From Chloroflexota bacterium (GTDB lineage Bacteria > Chloroflexota > Limnocylindria > Limnocylindrales > CSP1-4), in the NCBI GenBank assembly GCA_021812735.1, contig JAKAMV010000409.1:1-8263 (forward strand): a stretch of DNA of 8,263 nucleotides, in the 5' to 3' direction. The number at the start of each line of letters is the position of its first letter. Positions within the stretch are counted from its first letter, which is position 1. The position numbers and the translations under genes are program-made. Under the pieces are notes generated by a model that worked only from the letters and a program-made list of their open reading frames with translations, had not been told where the DNA came from and searched no databases. Positions 1 through 6,677 of the stretch are shown in pieces.

Positions 1-231
1 CTCGGGGTGGCGCAGAACCTCGTGTCCTACCACCTGAAGGTGCTCCGGGAGGCGGGCCTCGTCGAGTCCAGGCGCCGGGGCCGCAGGATCGAATACACGC
101 TCCGGCCGGACCGGTTTGCGGAGGTGGTCGCGGCGATCGCGGCCCTCGCGCCGGGTTGCTGCAACGAGGACGTCAACCCGACTCCGGGCCGCACCGAGGC
201 GGCGGGGTCACCCGTGAGCACATCACCGTGA
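1..231 (+). CDS. ArsR-family winged-helix transcriptional regulator (C-terminal part, 5' end outside window)
   Basis: The frame is open from base 1, so the gene starts upstream; 76 codons are visible and the stop is TGA at 229-231. The visible part opens in the recognition helix (SYHLKVLREAGLV, a classic ArsR/SmtB-type sequence), followed by the basic wing (ESRRRGRRIEYTL) and a C-terminal helix (RFAEVVAAIAAL). Family members are dimeric repressors that release DNA when metal, metalloid or another signal binds. A vicinal Cys-Cys pair (codons at 157-162) sits after the last helix. Arsenite-sensing ArsR proteins such as the Acidithiobacillus ferrooxidans type use C-terminal cysteines, so a thiol-based sensor is plausible, though any further ligands would be in the missing part. 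The last 20 residues are low-complexity and probably disordered. The family call is firm; the inducer and target are unknown. It lies 152 nt upstream of, and on the same strand as, the molybdenum hydroxylase operon. Confidence 0.88.
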   Translation, partial: LGVAQNLVSYHLKVLREAGLVESRRRGRRIEYTLRPDRFAEVVAAIAALAPGCCNEDVNPTPGRTEAAGSPVSTSP

Positions 232-241
232 AGGGCGTGCG

Positions 242-272
242 CGAGGCGGCGGCGGTCTCCACTGCCGCCTCG
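242..272 (+). terminator. Stem-loop just after the ArsR gene
   Basis: CGAGGCGGC at 242-250 pairs perfectly with GCCGCCTCG at 264-272. The stem can grow by a G-U and a G-C pair to 11 bp with a 9-nt loop. A competing fold pairs 248-256 with 261-269 (9 bp with one G-U, CTCC tetraloop). It begins 11 nt after the ArsR stop. No T-run follows, so it may be a weak or factor-assisted terminator, an attenuator before the hydroxylase operon, or an mRNA-stabilising fold. GC-rich sequence forms such stems fairly easily by chance. Confidence 0.4.
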
Positions 273-309
273 ATGACAGGCGCGCTGTGTGGGTCCCCCA
301 GGTTCCGCG

Positions 310-325
310 GCACGCGCGTGCGCAC
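310..325. promoter_or_regulatory. Nested palindromes, candidate operator upstream of the hydroxylase operon
   Basis: GCACGCGCGTGC at 310-321 is a perfect 12-bp palindrome and overlaps a second perfect one, GTGCGCAC at 318-325. They lie 59-74 nt before the ATG at 384, inside the only spacer between the regulator and the operon, where an operator would be expected. No convincing -35/-10 pair could be picked out in this GC-rich spacer. ArsR-family operators are usually imperfect 12-2-12 palindromes with more A+T, so assigning this site to the neighbouring ArsR is a guess. Confidence 0.25.
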
Positions 326-383
326 GAGCGGCGCTGCGGCCGCGCACCCGGTGCTGGCAGGACGGCAGGTGGAGGCCGGATAG

Positions 384-1268
384 ATGGACGTGCTGAGGCC
401 GACGAGCCTGGACGAGGCACTGGCGCTCAAGGCGCGGCGCCCCGAGGCGGTACCGATCGCGGGTGGGACCGACCTCATGGTCGAGTGGCAGGCAGGGCGG
501 CCGCGTCCCGCCGCAGTGCTCGACCTGTCGCGCCTTCCCGAACTGAGGCGGTGCGGAGCCGAAGACGGCATGTACTTTCTGGGCGCCGGAGTGACCTATG
601 CCTCGATGCTGCGGGAGCCGACGGACCGCGAGCTCCTGGCCCAGGCCTCGCGCACCGTGGGCTCGCCGCAGATCCGCGTCCGCGGCACCGTGGGCGGGAA
701 CCTCGGGACGGCCTCTCCCGCCGGCGACACGCTGCCGGTGCTCGCCGCCTGTGACGCCGAGGTGCTGCTGCGCTCGGAGTCAGGGTCGCGCTGGCTGCCC
801 TGGGACGCCTTCCTGGTCGGCCCGAAGCGCACCGTGATGCACCCTGACGAACTCATCGTCGGCGTTCGCTGGCCGCTGCGGCGACGAGTCGGGTCGTTCT
901 CGAAGGTGGGCACGCGCAACGCGACGGTGATCGCCGTGGCCAGCCTGGCCATGGCTATCGACGAGGACGCCCGCGAGGTGCGGATCGCCCTCGGGTCGGT
1001 TGGCCCGACGGTCCTGCGGGCCCGGGAGGCAGAGGCGTTCGCTCGATCCGTGCTGGACGACGCGGGCGCCTGGGACGACCAGGCCGCACCCGTCCGAGGG
1101 GGCGCGGCCGCGGAGCTGGGTGCCCTGGTGGCTGGCGCCGCCCGGCCCATCGATGACGTGCGCGGAACGGCAGCATACCGGCGCCATGCCTGCGCGGTCC
1201 TGGGCGAACGGGCGTTCGGATGGCTCCTCGGCCGGCGAGCCATGCCGGCCACGGTGCAGGCGGCGTGA
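384..1268 (+). CDS. Molybdenum hydroxylase FAD-binding subunit (CoxM/XdhB type)
   Basis: The product is 294 aa, the usual length for the medium subunit of xanthine oxidase-family enzymes. This subunit holds FAD and passes electrons from the [2Fe-2S] subunit to NAD+, a quinone or another acceptor. Both FAD-binding motifs are present: AGGTDL at residues 26-31, and TVGGNLGTASPAGDT at 102-116, where the SPAGDT form is typical of xanthine dehydrogenase-like members and not of CO dehydrogenase. The C-terminal third fits the CO dehydrogenase flavoprotein C-terminal domain, with the recognisable stretch VRIALGSVGPTVLRA. The ATG at 384 has GGAGG at 371-375, an 8-nt spacing. It is the first gene of a three-gene operon; the next start is 8 nt downstream of its stop. 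There is no signal peptide or membrane segment, so it should be cytoplasmic. The family is certain; the substrate cannot be read from this subunit. Confidence 0.93.
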   Translation: MDVLRPTSLDEALALKARRPEAVPIAGGTDLMVEWQAGRPRPAAVLDLSRLPELRRCGAEDGMYFLGAGVTYASMLREPTDRELLAQASRTVGSPQIRVRGTVGGNLGTASPAGDTLPVLAACDAEVLLRSESGSRWLPWDAFLVGPKRTVMHPDELIVGVRWPLRRRVGSFSKVGTRNATVIAVASLAMAIDEDAREVRIALGSVGPTVLRAREAEAFARSVLDDAGAWDDQAAPVRGGAAAELGALVAGAARPIDDVRGTAAYRRHACAVLGERAFGWLLGRRAMPATVQAA

Positions 1269-1276
1269 GGCGCGAG

Positions 1277-1735
1277 ATGGAGATCAACCTGAGCGTGAAC
1301 GGCGCGCCCCGGACGGCGCTGATCGAGGGGCATGAGAGCCTGCTCGAGGTGCTCCGCGAGCATCTCGGCCTTGCCGGGACCAAGAACGCCTGCGAGCAGG
1401 GAGAATGCGGTTCCTGCTCGATCTGGCTGGACGGTGAAGTGGTGAACTCGTGCCTGGTCCTGGCAGCGCAGGCCGACGGCGCCGAGGTCCGCACCGTGGA
1501 AGGCCTGGCCCGGGAGGGGCGGCTGCATCCGGTCCAGGAGGCGTTCCTGGACGCGGGCGCGGTGCAGTGCGGGTTCTGCACGCCCGGGCTGCTGGTGGGC
1601 GCGGCCGACCTCCTGGCTCGCACACCGCACCCGGACGAGGAGACGATCCGGGAGGCGCTCGCCGGCCACCTCTGCCGCTGCACCGGCTACCAGAAGATCG
1701 TGGCGGCGGTCCAGCTGGCCGCCGCTCGATCGTGA
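1277..1735 (+). CDS. Molybdenum hydroxylase [2Fe-2S] iron-sulfur subunit (CoxS/XdhC type)
   Basis: The product is 152 aa, standard for the small subunit that carries two [2Fe-2S] clusters between the Mo site and FAD. The N-terminal plant-ferredoxin-like domain has ligands C39, C44, C47 and C59 (CEQGECGSC, then C59 twelve residues on). The C-terminal four-helix domain has C98, C101, C133 and C135 (QCGFCTPG and HLCRCTGY), so all eight cysteines are present. The ATG at 1277 was chosen over an in-frame ATG at 1220 for three reasons: the protein then begins with the usual beta strand (MEINLSVNG), TGAGG at 1266-1270 lies 6 nt upstream, and the longer form would overlap the FAD gene by 49 nt with a non-homologous leader. 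The spacing is 8 nt from the upstream gene and 10 nt to the next, consistent with one transcript and a 1:1:1 complex. Confidence 0.95.
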   Translation: MEINLSVNGAPRTALIEGHESLLEVLREHLGLAGTKNACEQGECGSCSIWLDGEVVNSCLVLAAQADGAEVRTVEGLAREGRLHPVQEAFLDAGAVQCGFCTPGLLVGAADLLARTPHPDEETIREALAGHLCRCTGYQKIVAAVQLAAARS

Positions 1736-1745
1736 GGACGTCACG

Positions 1746-4139
1746 ATGAACCACGAACCTGGAACGCCCGACGCGATCGGATCGCGGGGCCGCCGCGTGG
1801 GTGGGCTTCCGCGCGTCACCGGCGAGTTCGTCTTCGGCACGGACCTGAGAGTCGACGGGATGCTCGAGGGCGCCTTGGTGCGCAGCCCGCACGCGCATGC
1901 GCGGATCGTCTCGATCGACGCGTCGAGGGCGCGGCCGATGCCCGGGGTGCGGGCTGTGCTCACGGCGGACCAGCTTCCGGCGAAACGCACGTACGGCCTC
2001 GAGTTCGACGACCAGCCGGTGCTCGCTCACGACCGCGTCCGCTACGAGGGAGAGCCGCTGGTCGCGATCGCGGCCGACACCCGCGCGCAGGCGCGCGCCG
2101 CCGCGGCGGCCGTGGCGATCGAGTACGAGGCTCTGCCGGCGGTCACCGACATGGAAACCGCGCTCGATCCGGAGGCCCCGGCGCTCCACGAATGGGGCAA
2201 CGTGATCCGGCATCTGCGGATCGAGCACGGCGACCCGGCCGCGCAAGCCGACGTGTGGGTGGAGGGCTACTACGAGACCGCCATGCAGGACCAGGCGGCG
2301 CTCGGGCCGGAAGCCGCGCTGGCGGTCCCCGCTCCGGACGGCTCAATGGACCTGTTTGTCATGACACAGTGGCTGCACGTCGACCTGCACCAGGTCGCGC
2401 CGTGTCTGGGCCTGCCCGAGGAGCAGGTCCGCCTGCACCTCACCGGCGTGGGTGGGGCCTTCGGCTCGCGGGAGGACGTCAACCTGGAGATCCTCGCAGG
2501 GATACTCGCGCAGCTCACCGGGCTGCCCGTCAAACTCGCCAACACCCGGGCCGAATCCTTCCGGGGGCATGTGCACCGTCACCCGTCCCGCTACTGGGTC
2601 CGCCACGGCGCCACGCGTGACGGCCGGCTCGTGGCGGTCGTGGCGCGTGCCCTCCTGGACGGCGGCGCGTACACCTCGTCCACGCCGGCGGTGCTCTCCA
2701 ACGCCGCGGTCTTTGCCACGGGGCCCTATGAGGTGCCCAACGCCCTGATCGAGGCGACGGCCGTCTACACCAACAATCCACCCTGCGGCGCCATGCGTGG
2801 GTTCGGCTCGCCCCAGCCCTGCTTCGCCTATGAGTCCCAGATGGACAAGCTGGCACGCGCGCTGCAGATGGACCCGGTGGAGCTCCGCCTGAGGAACGCG
2901 GTCCATCCCGGATCGGTGTTCCCCACGGGACAGGTCATCACCGGCGAGGCACCCGTGGCGGAGCTCCTGGAACGCTGCCGGGCGCTGCCCATGCCCGAAC
3001 CGCCGGCCGTCCCGGCTTCCGGTTCATTGCCGGGTGGCGCGGGCAACGTCACGCACGGCGAGGGGATCCGGCGCGGCGTCGGGTATGCGCTCGGGTTCAA
3101 GAACATCGGCTACAGCGAGGGGTTCGACGATTCGTGCGAGGCCAGGGTGACCCTGTCTGCCGGCGCCGACGGCCCACTTGTCGAAGTGCACAGTGCGGCG
3201 GTTGACTCGGGGCAGGGGCTGGCCACGGTGCTGGTGCTGGTCGCGCGCACCGAGCTCGGGGTGCGCGATGTGGCCCTCCACGAAGCCGATACGAGCGTCG
3301 GTTCCGCGGGGTCGAGCTCCGCGTCGAGGCAGACCGTCATGTCGAGCGGCGCCGTTCGGCTGGCCTGCGCAGCCGTTCGCGAGGAGCTGTTCGACCGAGT
3401 ACGTTTGGCGCGGAGCCTGCCCGGCGCGCGCCTGTCGCTCCGGGAGGGGCAGGTCCTGGCGGACGGTATCGCCATGGCCGGCGTGGAGGAGTTCCTGGAC
3501 CGGCCGATCGTGGCGACCCGGGTCTTCCATCACCGTCCCACGCAACCCCTCGACGAGCGCGGCCAGGGGGACGCTCATCCGTTCTTCGCCTTCGTGGCCG
3601 AGCGAGCGGTCGTGGACGTCGACGTGGACCTCGGCCTGGCGCGCGTGGTCCAGCTGGCGGCCGTCGAGGACGTGGGGCGGGCGATCAACCCCCAGGGGCT
3701 GGAGGGTCAGATCGAGGGGGGCCTCGCCATCGGCATGGGCCACGCGGTGATGGAGGAGGTCCAGCTCAAGGAGGGGGCCATCCAGAATGCATCCTTCACC
3801 GACTACCTCATCCCCACGTTCCTCGACGTGCCGCCGATCGTCTCCGAACTGGTGGAGCACGCGGAGCCCGGGGTGCCCTACGGCGCCAAGGGGGTCGGGG
3901 AGGTGCCCACCATCGCCGCGACGGTGGCCGTGGTGAACGCGCTGCGCGACGCCACCGGGCTGGAGCTCAACCGTGTCCCGGTCCGCCCTGACGAGCTCGC
4001 CGGCCTTGCCCCGGGCGTCGTCACCGCCGGGCCACCACCCTCCCCGTCTGTTCCGGGGCCTCGACCGGTGCCGGCCTACCTGGGGCGCGGAGGCGGCCAG
4101 GGCGACCTCATGCAGGAGCCGATGACCGCGCGCAGTTGA
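1746..4139 (+). CDS. Molybdenum hydroxylase large subunit, molybdopterin-cytosine-dinucleotide type, xanthine dehydrogenase-like
   Basis: The 797-aa product is the catalytic subunit, which binds the Mo cofactor and hydroxylates its substrate with water-derived oxygen. An aldehyde oxidase/xanthine dehydrogenase a/b hammerhead domain (about residues 18-130) precedes the Mo-binding domains. Visible motifs are GGAFGSRE at 236-243, GAMRGFG at 348-354, SASRQTVMSSGAV in the second Mo domain, GQIEGG at 654-659 and KGVGE at 715-719, whose E719 matches the catalytic base of the family. E243 and R351 sit where bovine xanthine dehydrogenase has its substrate-binding Glu802 and Arg880 (alignment by eye), which favours a purine or similar N-heterocycle. 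The CO dehydrogenase loop with its Cu-binding cysteine (AYRCSFR) is absent, so this is not CoxL proper. A Pro/Gly-rich tail of about 46 residues (752-797) extends the usual C-terminus. ATG 1746 follows GAGGA at 1734-1738. No XdhC/CoxD-type maturation gene follows within the window. Confidence 0.92.
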   Translation: MNHEPGTPDAIGSRGRRVGGLPRVTGEFVFGTDLRVDGMLEGALVRSPHAHARIVSIDASRARPMPGVRAVLTADQLPAKRTYGLEFDDQPVLAHDRVRYEGEPLVAIAADTRAQARAAAAAVAIEYEALPAVTDMETALDPEAPALHEWGNVIRHLRIEHGDPAAQADVWVEGYYETAMQDQAALGPEAALAVPAPDGSMDLFVMTQWLHVDLHQVAPCLGLPEEQVRLHLTGVGGAFGSREDVNLEILAGILAQLTGLPVKLANTRAESFRGHVHRHPSRYWVRHGATRDGRLVAVVARALLDGGAYTSSTPAVLSNAAVFATGPYEVPNALIEATAVYTNNPPCGAMRGFGSPQPCFAYESQMDKLARALQMDPVELRLRNAVHPGSVFPTGQVITGEAPVAELLERCRALPMPEPPAVPASGSLPGGAGNVTHGEGIRRGVGYALGFKNIGYSEGFDDSCEARVTLSAGADGPLVEVHSAAVDSGQGLATVLVLVARTELGVRDVALHEADTSVGSAGSSSASRQTVMSSGAVRLACAAVREELFDRVRLARSLPGARLSLREGQVLADGIAMAGVEEFLDRPIVATRVFHHRPTQPLDERGQGDAHPFFAFVAERAVVDVDVDLGLARVVQLAAVEDVGRAINPQGLEGQIEGGLAIGMGHAVMEEVQLKEGAIQNASFTDYLIPTFLDVPPIVSELVEHAEPGVPYGAKGVGEVPTIAATVAVVNALRDATGLELNRVPVRPDELAGLAPGVVTAGPPPSPSVPGPRPVPAYLGRGGGQGDLMQEPMTARS

Positions 4140-4164
4140 GGGCGAGTCCGAGGTGCACGCGGGA

Positions 4165-4197
4165 GCACGGCCGCCCGGTGGCGCCGGGCGGCCCTGC
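4165..4197. terminator. Hairpin between convergent operons, probable bidirectional terminator
   Basis: GGCCGCCCGG at 4169-4178 and CCGGGCGGCC at 4184-4193 form a perfect 10-bp stem with a 5-nt loop (TGGCG). After one C-C mismatch, three more pairs form (4165-4167 with 4195-4197). It lies 26 nt past the stop of the large subunit and about 47 nt past the stop of the opposing reductase gene, in the only spacer between the two converging blocks. No T-run exists on either side, so it would be a non-canonical or Rho-assisted terminator. The position supports the role more than the sequence does. Confidence 0.6.
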
Positions 4198-4243
4198 GAT
4201 CGACCCCGGCGAGGCCGCCCGCGGCATCAGTGCGTCGGCGCGC

Positions 4244-5347
4244 TCACACCCCGTACGAGTCCGCGAAGATCCGGTCGGACGCGACGCCGCGCGCTTCCAG
4301 CGAGGCGATGCTGTCCGCGACCGTGACGCGCGGTCCCGCCACGTAGGCGTCGTACGCCGCGAAGTCCGCTCCGGAGTCACGGACGGCGTCGGAGACGCGA
4401 CCGACGGCGATGCCAGCTCCGAGGGGAGCCACGAAGCCGGCGTCGAAGGTGCGCGCGACGAGCGTGACCTGTAGGTTCGGATCCCTGCGCAGCCAGCTTG
4501 CGATGGCGTCCAGGTCGTAGAAATCGCTCGAGGAGGTTGCTCCCCAGTAGAGGCGGATCTGGCGCTTCGGGAACATGGCCAGCTGCTGCTCGATGAGGGC
4601 CTTCATCGGGGCGAAGCCCGTGCCGCGCGCCACGAACACCAGCGGCCGGTCGGGCGTCGAGCGCATGGTGAACGCACCCAGCGGGCCGCGGGCCGTGACC
4701 ACGTCACCGACTTTCGCCTGTTCGAACGCCCAGGTGGACAGGCGCCCACCCTCGATCTTCTTGAGCTGCAGCTCGACCGAACCGTCGGCACTCGGCGCGT
4801 TGCCGATCGAGTACGCCCGCGACATCCAGTCGGTGCCGGGAACCCAGATCTCGACGTACTGGCCCGGCGTGAACTCGCACATGCAGTCCTCGGGCCGGTG
4901 CGGCTTCAGGAGGAACAGTCGGGTCGCCGCTCCGACCTCGCGGATCTCACGGATCTCGAGCTGGATCAGGCGGTCCGGGTGCGGGAGCACGTCCACGATC
5001 GAGATCTGCTCACGGCGCGCCAGCAGCTCGTCCTCGATCGCGTGGCGCACCTCGGGCCGCAGCTCCAGGTCCAGCACGACCTGGGGCGGGGGGAAGCTGA
5101 TGGCGTTGGCAGGACACGTGCTCGCACACGTCCGGCAGCCGACCATGCAGTGCATCGGGTCGGCCACCACCGCCTTCTTCCGATCGAAGTCGAAGCGGTA
5201 GACGCTGCGCGAACAGCTGATCACGCAGGTGCCGCATCCGATGCAGACGTCGGGGTCCACGGTGGGGAACCACGGGATCTCGCTCCGCGGGATCCCGTGC
5301 CATGGCTTGGAGAACTTGTCCTGGGGCGTGACGGGCGACTCGGTCAT
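4244..5347 (-). CDS. 2x[4Fe-4S] ferredoxin fused to FAD/NAD(P)H-binding reductase
   Basis: The product is 367 aa. Residues 30-85 are a dicluster ferredoxin with C35, C38, C41, C45 (CIGCGTC, with Ser in place of the usual Pro after the fourth Cys) and C67, C71, C74, C78 (CMVGCRTCASTCP, an expanded CX3C spacing). After a linker, residues 113-367 form a ferredoxin-NADP reductase-type module: FAD motif RAYS at 177-180, GPLGAF at 221-226, and the NAD(P) motif ARGTGFAP at 240-247, where most relatives have AGGTGIAP. It probably moves electrons between NAD(P)H and low-potential clusters in the cytoplasm. The same domain order is known in BoxA, the reductase of benzoyl-CoA epoxidase, but no BoxB-like partner is in the window, so its partner is unknown. 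ATG at 5347 has GAGGGAG 8 nt upstream (5356-5362). It is the last gene of the minus-strand cluster, 46 nt after chrA. Confidence 0.9.
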   Translation of the reverse strand: MTESPVTPQDKFSKPWHGIPRSEIPWFPTVDPDVCIGCGTCVISCSRSVYRFDFDRKKAVVADPMHCMVGCRTCASTCPANAISFPPPQVVLDLELRPEVRHAIEDELLARREQISIVDVLPHPDRLIQLEIREIREVGAATRLFLLKPHRPEDCMCEFTPGQYVEIWVPGTDWMSRAYSIGNAPSADGSVELQLKKIEGGRLSTWAFEQAKVGDVVTARGPLGAFTMRSTPDRPLVFVARGTGFAPMKALIEQQLAMFPKRQIRLYWGATSSSDFYDLDAIASWLRRDPNLQVTLVARTFDAGFVAPLGAGIAVGRVSDAVRDSGADFAAYDAYVAGPRVTVADSIASLEARGVASDRIFADSYGV

Positions 5348-5393
5348 GATGTGAACTCCCTCGGATGGGACAGCCCTCTGGCGGGCGTGTCAA

Positions 5394-6677
5394 TCAGCGC
5401 CAGGCCCCGCCGAGCGCAAGGTAGGCCGCCCAGGCGGCGAGGCCGGCCCCGAAGACGATGAGCAGGTTCCAGCGCGCGACCCGCACCGCGACGAATGCCG
5501 CGGCGAGCAGGACGAGCGCCGCGGGCAGCCCCAGCACGGGGCGCCCGAGCGAGATGGCCACGCTGGCCAGCAGGCCGACGAAGACGGCCATGACGCCGGC
5601 CACGGCCCCTTTGACCCAGGCCCAGCGCCGCAGCCACGGGTAGATCTCGGCCGCGACCGTGGTCATCGCGACGCTGGGGGCGAAGATCGCGATCGCGGCG
5701 AGCACGCCACCCCACAGCCCGGCCACGCGATAGCCGACGAACGCCGCGCTGATCAGGAAGGGGCCCGGAGTGACCTGCCCGAACCCGATCGCCACTCCGA
5801 ACTCCGGCATCCCCAGCCAGTGCCGGGTGTCGACCACGTCCTGTTGCAGCACCGGCAGGATCGTGGACCCGTTGCCGAACGCGACCGTCCCGATCCGGGT
5901 CATGTCGAGGAAGAGCGTGGACAGGAGCCCGCTCGAGACGGTCGCGACCGCCGCGGCGGCCACCACGATGACGCCCGGCACGAGGGCCAGCGCCAGCCGG
6001 CGCCACGAGAGCGCCTCCTCGGCCCGCACGGGGGCGGATGCCCTGCCCGGCGCCACCGCGCCGCCGCGGCCCGGTCGGATCGCGACGGCTCCGATTGCCA
6101 GCCCGCCCAGGACTGCCCAGAGCAGGCCGGCGCCGCTCACGGCCACCGCGAACCCGGCGAGGGCGAGGAGCGCCGGCAGCATGCCACGCGCGTGCTGCAG
6201 CGCGAAGTCGATCGCGACGCTCGCCACCACGCCGACCACGATGGCGTCGAGGCCAACCACCAGCCCGGCGACCCCGGGCGCGGACCCGTACGTGGTGTAC
6301 AGCCAGGAGAGGCCCAGCATCAGCACGAGCGCCGGGGTGACAAAGCCTGCGGTGGCCACCACGGCCCCGGCCACGCGGTGAATCCGGTAGCCGATGTAGG
6401 CGACCAGGTCGACCATGATCGCGCCGGGGTAGAGCTGCACCAGCCCCAACCCCTCGTCGATCTCCTCGCGCTCGATCCAGCCACGCCGGACCGGCACGGA
6501 GCGGATGTTCTGCAGGATCGCCATGCCGAACGAGGTCAGGCCGATCGCGAAGAAGGTCCCGAAGAGCCGCGCAACACTGGGCACCACGCGGGAGCGCGGC
6601 TCCGTGCCCTCGGCGAGCGCCGCGGCTGCCACGCCGCCGACCGCCGGACCCGCGACGGCGTCTGCGGCGGAGGCCAT
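5394..6677 (-). CDS. chrA: Chromate transporter, ChrA family, two-domain (long-chain) form
   Basis: The 427-aa hydrophobic product has the duplicated CHR domain of long-chain ChrA proteins, inner-membrane carriers best known for chromate efflux. The first half (about residues 36-215) has GLTSFG at 46-51 and QLYPGAIMVDLVAYIGYR at 81-98. The second half (about 253-427) has AFGNGS at 266-271 and GFGQVTPGPF at 298-307 followed by FVGYR, the mirrored version. A charged loop of roughly 30 residues separates the halves. In the first motif Met replaces the second Gly of the common FGG, and the PGP of the family reads PGA, so the ion specificity may differ. The start at 6677 overlaps the upstream USP stop as TGATG and has no clear Shine-Dalgarno sequence of its own, which points to translational coupling. 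A longer reading to 7067 would run out of frame through the USP gene and is not credible. Confidence 0.9.
   Translation of the reverse strand: MASAADAVAGPAVGGVAAAALAEGTEPRSRVVPSVARLFGTFFAIGLTSFGMAILQNIRSVPVRRGWIEREEIDEGLGLVQLYPGAIMVDLVAYIGYRIHRVAGAVVATAGFVTPALVLMLGLSWLYTTYGSAPGVAGLVVGLDAIVVGVVASVAIDFALQHARGMLPALLALAGFAVAVSGAGLLWAVLGGLAIGAVAIRPGRGGAVAPGRASAPVRAEEALSWRRLALALVPGVIVVAAAAVATVSSGLLSTLFLDMTRIGTVAFGNGSTILPVLQQDVVDTRHWLGMPEFGVAIGFGQVTPGPFLISAAFVGYRVAGLWGGVLAAIAIFAPSVAMTTVAAEIYPWLRRWAWVKGAVAGVMAVFVGLLASVAISLGRPVLGLPAALVLLAAAFVAVRVARWNLLIVFGAGLAAWAAYLALGGAWR

Noticed and set aside
1220..1276. Earlier ATG for the [2Fe-2S] subunit
   Set aside because: It would add 19 non-homologous residues inside the FAD gene; the ATG at 1277 has a ribosome binding site and matches the family N-terminus.
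596..1990. A 464-codon open frame on the minus strand across the FAD and [2Fe-2S] genes
   Set aside because: It is antisense to two well-supported genes; the translation is Arg/Pro/Ser-rich with no recognisable domain, as expected for a shadow frame in GC-rich DNA.
384..4139. Aerobic carbon monoxide dehydrogenase (coxMSL)
   Set aside because: Gene order fits, but the large subunit lacks the AYRCSFR active-site loop and has xanthine dehydrogenase-type residues.
5348..5393. Possible terminator or promoter between chrA and the ferredoxin-reductase gene
   Set aside because: Only a 4-bp inverted repeat (GCCC/GGGC) is present, too weak to support; the gap is simply a short operon spacer with a ribosome binding site.
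5344..6006. A 220-codon minus-strand frame overlapping chrA
   Set aside because: It lies wholly in another frame of the second CHR domain and the chrA-reductase junction, with Arg/Gly-rich shadow composition.
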